From Gemmobacter sp. (GTDB taxonomy: Bacteria; Pseudomonadota; Alphaproteobacteria; Rhodobacterales; Rhodobacteraceae), in contig JAUSPL010000513.1 of assembly GCA_030656535.1 (NCBI GenBank), forward strand, positions 1-8,194: 8,194 nucleotides of DNA, written 5' to 3'. The notes under the pieces are model-generated. The model saw only the letters and a program-made list of their open reading frames with translations, searched no databases and was not told the DNA's origin. Both the position numbers and the translations under genes were made by a program. The first letter of the stretch is position 1. Every line of letters starts with the position of its first letter. This document shows, piece after piece, positions 6,355 through 8,194 of the stretch.

Positions 6355-7512
6355 CTACAGCGCGGCTTGCAGGATGCGGCGCGCGGTGTCGGGGGTGATG
6401 GCCTTGGTTTCGCCAAGGGCGGTCAGCCCGTGATCTTGCAGCGCGCCCACGATCCGGTCGATGTCAGCGGCCCCCAGATCATACTCGCCCAGACGGGTCT
6501 GGATGCCCAGTTTGTGGAAAAAATCTCGCGTGGCGGTGATGGCTCCGTCAATGCGGGCCTCGTCATCCCCCTCGCGGATGTTCCAGACATTGGCCGCATA
6601 TTGCAGCAGCTTTGCGCGTTTGGGTCCGCGCTGATCTTGCATCAGGGCTGGCAGCACCACAGCCAGCGTGCGGGCGTGGTCGGTGTCATTCAGCGCGGTG
6701 ATTTCGTGCCCGATCATGTGGCTTGCCCAGTCTTGCGGCACGCCTGCCCCGATCAGGCCATTCAGCGCCAGCGTCGCGGTCCACATCAGGTTGGCGCGGA
6801 TGTCATAATCCAGCGGGGTTTCCAACGCCTTGGGGCCAAGATCGATCAGCGTGCGCAACAGCGATTCGGCAAACCCGTCCTGCACGGCGGCGGAAACCGG
6901 ATAGGTCAGGTATTGCTCGATGACATGCACAAAGGCATCGGCGACGCCGTTGGCGATCTGGCGCGGCGGCAGGGTGAAGGTCAGTTCAGGATCAAGGATC
7001 GAGAACACCGGATAGCAATGCCGGCTCATGAACGGCAACTTTGCGCCTTTTTCGGCATGGGTGATGACCGAAGCCGGGTTCATCTCGGACCCGGTGGCAG
7101 GCAGCGTCAACACCGTGCCAAACGGCAGCGCCGCTGCGACAACCCCCCCGTGCGAGGTCAGGATGTCCCACGGATCGCCCGCATATTTCGCCGCCGCCGC
7201 GATGAACTTGGTCGCGTCAATGACCGACCCGCCCCCCACAGCCAGCAGATAGGTGCTGCCGTTTGCGGCGATCAGATCGACGGCCTTCAGGGCGGTGGCA
7301 TAGCGCGGATTCGGCTCTATCCCGCCGAATTCCACCACGGAACGGTCGCCAAGCGCCGTGCGAACCTGCGCCAGAACGCCGGTCCGTTCGGCACTGCCGC
7401 CGCCGTACAGCAGCAACACCTTGGCATCGGACGGAATCTGGGTGCCCAGATCGGCAATGCGACCCTTGCCGAACAGAATCCGGGTAGGGTTGTGCAGATC
7501 AAAATTGTTCAT
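6355..7512 (-). CDS. yqhD: NADPH-dependent aldehyde reductase, iron-containing alcohol dehydrogenase family (YqhD-like)
   Basis: A 385-aa cytoplasmic group III alcohol dehydrogenase that closely follows E. coli YqhD (387 aa) as I remember it. This includes the N-terminus MNNFDLHNPTRILFGKG, EFGGIEPNPRY (61-71), LTLPATGSE (135-143) and ALNGLIGAGVPQDWASHM (249-266). The dinucleotide site shows GGGS at 37-40 and GGGSVID at 93-99. The four metal ligands of the family are present: D192 and H196 in ADAFVH, H265 in WASHM and H279 in DH. YqhD reduces short-chain and lipid-peroxidation aldehydes, including methylglyoxal, acrolein and malondialdehyde, with NADPH. Its ATG at 7512 lies three bases after the ohr stop, so the two are certainly in one operon; GGAAG about 9 bases upstream serves as ribosome binding site. 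The metal (zinc or iron) cannot be told from the sequence. Confidence 0.95.
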   Translation of the reverse strand: MNNFDLHNPTRILFGKGRIADLGTQIPSDAKVLLLYGGGSAERTGVLAQVRTALGDRSVVEFGGIEPNPRYATALKAVDLIAANGSTYLLAVGGGSVIDATKFIAAAAKYAGDPWDILTSHGGVVAAALPFGTVLTLPATGSEMNPASVITHAEKGAKLPFMSRHCYPVFSILDPELTFTLPPRQIANGVADAFVHVIEQYLTYPVSAAVQDGFAESLLRTLIDLGPKALETPLDYDIRANLMWTATLALNGLIGAGVPQDWASHMIGHEITALNDTDHARTLAVVLPALMQDQRGPKRAKLLQYAANVWNIREGDDEARIDGAITATRDFFHKLGIQTRLGEYDLGAADIDRIVGALQDHGLTALGETKAITPDTARRILQAAL

Positions 7513-7515
7513 GGC

Positions 7516-7932
7516 TCAGCTTCCATCCGTAAGGACATGCAAGCGCACGTCGATGTTGCCGCGTGTCGCCTGCGAATAGGGGCAGACCTGATGCGCCGCT
7601 TCGACCAACCGCTGGGCGTCTTGCTGGCTCAGGCCGGGCACATGCGCGGTGATGTCCAGATCCAGACCATAGCCGCCCTCGGGGCGCTGGCCGATGCCGA
7701 CCTGAACCGTGGTCCGGGCCTCTGGGGCGGCCAGTTTCAACTGCTTTGCGGTCAATTCCAGCGCACTGTCAAAGCACGCCGCATAGCCAAGCGCGAACAG
7801 CTGTTCGGGGTTCATCCCGGCTTTGTCGCTGCCGGGGGCCGCCATTTGCACCGAAAAGCTGTTGTCATCCAGTGTCGAGGTGCCGGCGCGGCCGCCCGTT
7901 GCGGTGGCGGCGGTTTTGTAAAAGATCTTCAT
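7516..7932 (-). CDS. ohr: Organic hydroperoxide resistance protein, OsmC/Ohr family
   Basis: A 138-aa thiol peroxidase of the Ohr subfamily, which reduces organic and fatty-acid hydroperoxides in the cytoplasm, usually recharged by lipoylated proteins. Both redox cysteines are present in their family contexts: peroxidatic C53 in NPEQLFALGYAACF (41-54) and resolving C117 in VCPYSQATRGNI (116-127). E43 lies ten residues before C53, as does the active-site glutamate of characterised Ohr proteins; R15 is the likely catalytic arginine. The CPYS.ATRGN motif favours Ohr over OsmC. The start at 7932 has AAAGGA about 6 bases upstream. Many ohr genes are controlled by the MarR-type regulator OhrR. Here the gene follows a TetR-type regulator instead and is followed directly by yqhD, so induction by electrophiles or aldehydes as well as peroxides is plausible (inference). 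Confidence 0.95.
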   Translation of the reverse strand: MKIFYKTAATATGGRAGTSTLDDNSFSVQMAAPGSDKAGMNPEQLFALGYAACFDSALELTAKQLKLAAPEARTTVQVGIGQRPEGGYGLDLDITAHVPGLSQQDAQRLVEAAHQVCPYSQATRGNIDVRLHVLTDGS

Positions 7933-7952
7933 GCTGTATCCTTTGAATATTG

Positions 7953-7974
7953 GACCGGACCTTTGGCCGCGGTC
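7953..7974. promoter_or_regulatory. Possible operator: GACCG-N12-CGGTC inverted repeat upstream of ohr
   Basis: In the 54-base gap between the tetR stop and the ohr start, GACCG (7953-7957) is mirrored by CGGTC (7970-7974), and a second GACC (7958-7961) forms GACC-N9-GGTC. The E. coli NemR box, as I remember it, also has GACC/GGTC arms but with shorter spacing. On the minus strand AATATT (7945-7950) with TCGACC about 19 bases upstream is a poor promoter candidate. With only 5-bp arms in GC-rich DNA this may be chance. Confidence 0.22.
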
Positions 7975-7986
7975 GAAAAAACGTGA

Positions 7987-8193
7987 CTACGCGGCGCGAA
8001 CTGCGTGTTCGGTGGCGGCCATCGCCGCTTTCAGCGGGCGATCGTCGTGGGACAGGCCCGCCACAAGACTTGCGCCCAGCCATTGGTGATAGATGGATTG
8101 CGCCAGGGCCTTGCTGTCTTGCACCGGCGCGATAGACCCTTCGGCGATGCCTTGGTCCAGGGTTTCGGACAGGCTGGCGATGATGTCCTCAAC
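7987..8193 (-). CDS. TetR/AcrR-family regulator, C-terminal end only (NemR-like)
   Basis: The last 68 residues of a protein whose 5' part lies beyond the right edge of the window; the stop is TAG at 7987-7989. The readable part begins VEDIIASLSETLDQGIAEGS, then ALAQSIYHQWLGASLVAGLS and PLKAAMAATEHAVRAA. The pattern Y..WLGA.L followed by PL..A.A.. and a closing helix is the C-terminal signature of a TetR subgroup that includes NemR, the E. coli sensor of reactive electrophiles and hypochlorite. No cysteine is visible; the NemR sensing cysteine would lie in the missing part. It is the first gene in the direction of the ohr-yqhD cluster, 54 bases upstream of ohr, and is the natural candidate for its repressor. 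The DNA-binding domain is not in view, so the family call rests on the C-terminus alone. Confidence 0.7.
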   Translation of the reverse strand, partial: VEDIIASLSETLDQGIAEGSIAPVQDSKALAQSIYHQWLGASLVAGLSHDDRPLKAAMAATEHAVRAA

Positions 8194-8194
8194 G

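Noticed and set aside
6367..7986. A 539-codon open frame on the plus strand, opposite yqhD and ohr
   Set aside because: It spans two genes with full family motifs plus the spacer between ohr and tetR, and its translation resembles no family. It is a codon-bias shadow.

Overview
The window is GC-rich, gene-dense bacterial DNA with strongly GC-biased third codon positions. AAAGGA-type ribosome binding sites, a TTGACG-type -35 box and the protein families present suggest an alphaproteobacterium, probably Rhodobacterales (Roseobacter/Paracoccus/Rhodobacter-like). This placement is inferred from style and content, not from a marker gene. I see no RNA genes, insertion sequences, CRISPR arrays, phage genes or origins.

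Layout. (1) Bases 1-1756, plus strand: the C-terminal two-thirds of a hydantoinase B/oxoprolinase-type subunit (hyuB-like), followed after 3 bases by a complete TetR-family regulator whose ribosome binding site lies inside the end of hyuB. (2) Bases 1757-1836: a short convergent gap with a 32-bp tandem duplication, each copy carrying the same 7-bp GC hairpin. (3) Bases 1837-4125, minus strand: a full-length AdiA-like Orn/Lys/Arg decarboxylase with a plausible promoter at 4160-4188. (4) Bases 4339-5385, minus strand: a short FAD-dependent amine oxidase-like protein. (5) Bases 5435-5463: a perfect 12-bp hairpin that probably ends the upstream transcript. (6) Bases 5476-8194, minus strand: a tight cluster transcribed in the order tetR (3' end only, cut by the window edge), ohr, yqhD, an unrecognised 59-codon ORF, and a DJ-1/PfpI-family gene.

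How they work together. The right-hand cluster reads as a reactive-electrophile, aldehyde and peroxide defence operon. Ohr reduces organic hydroperoxides, YqhD reduces the aldehydes left by lipid peroxidation and methylglyoxal with NADPH, and DJ-1/PfpI proteins of this type often act on glyoxals or repair glycated products. The TetR fragment resembles the C-terminus of NemR, the E. coli electrophile sensor. The 59-aa ORF embedded in it is the least explained item here. In the middle, the decarboxylase makes an amine and the neighbouring oxidase could consume one, but a terminator-like hairpin and separate leaders suggest independent transcription. The left block is part of a hydantoin/5-oxoproline-type ring-opening system with a probable local regulator.

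Most of the window consists of recognisable families. The items most worth checking are the small ORF, the composition and control of the electrophile operon, and the duplicated hairpin between the convergent genes.
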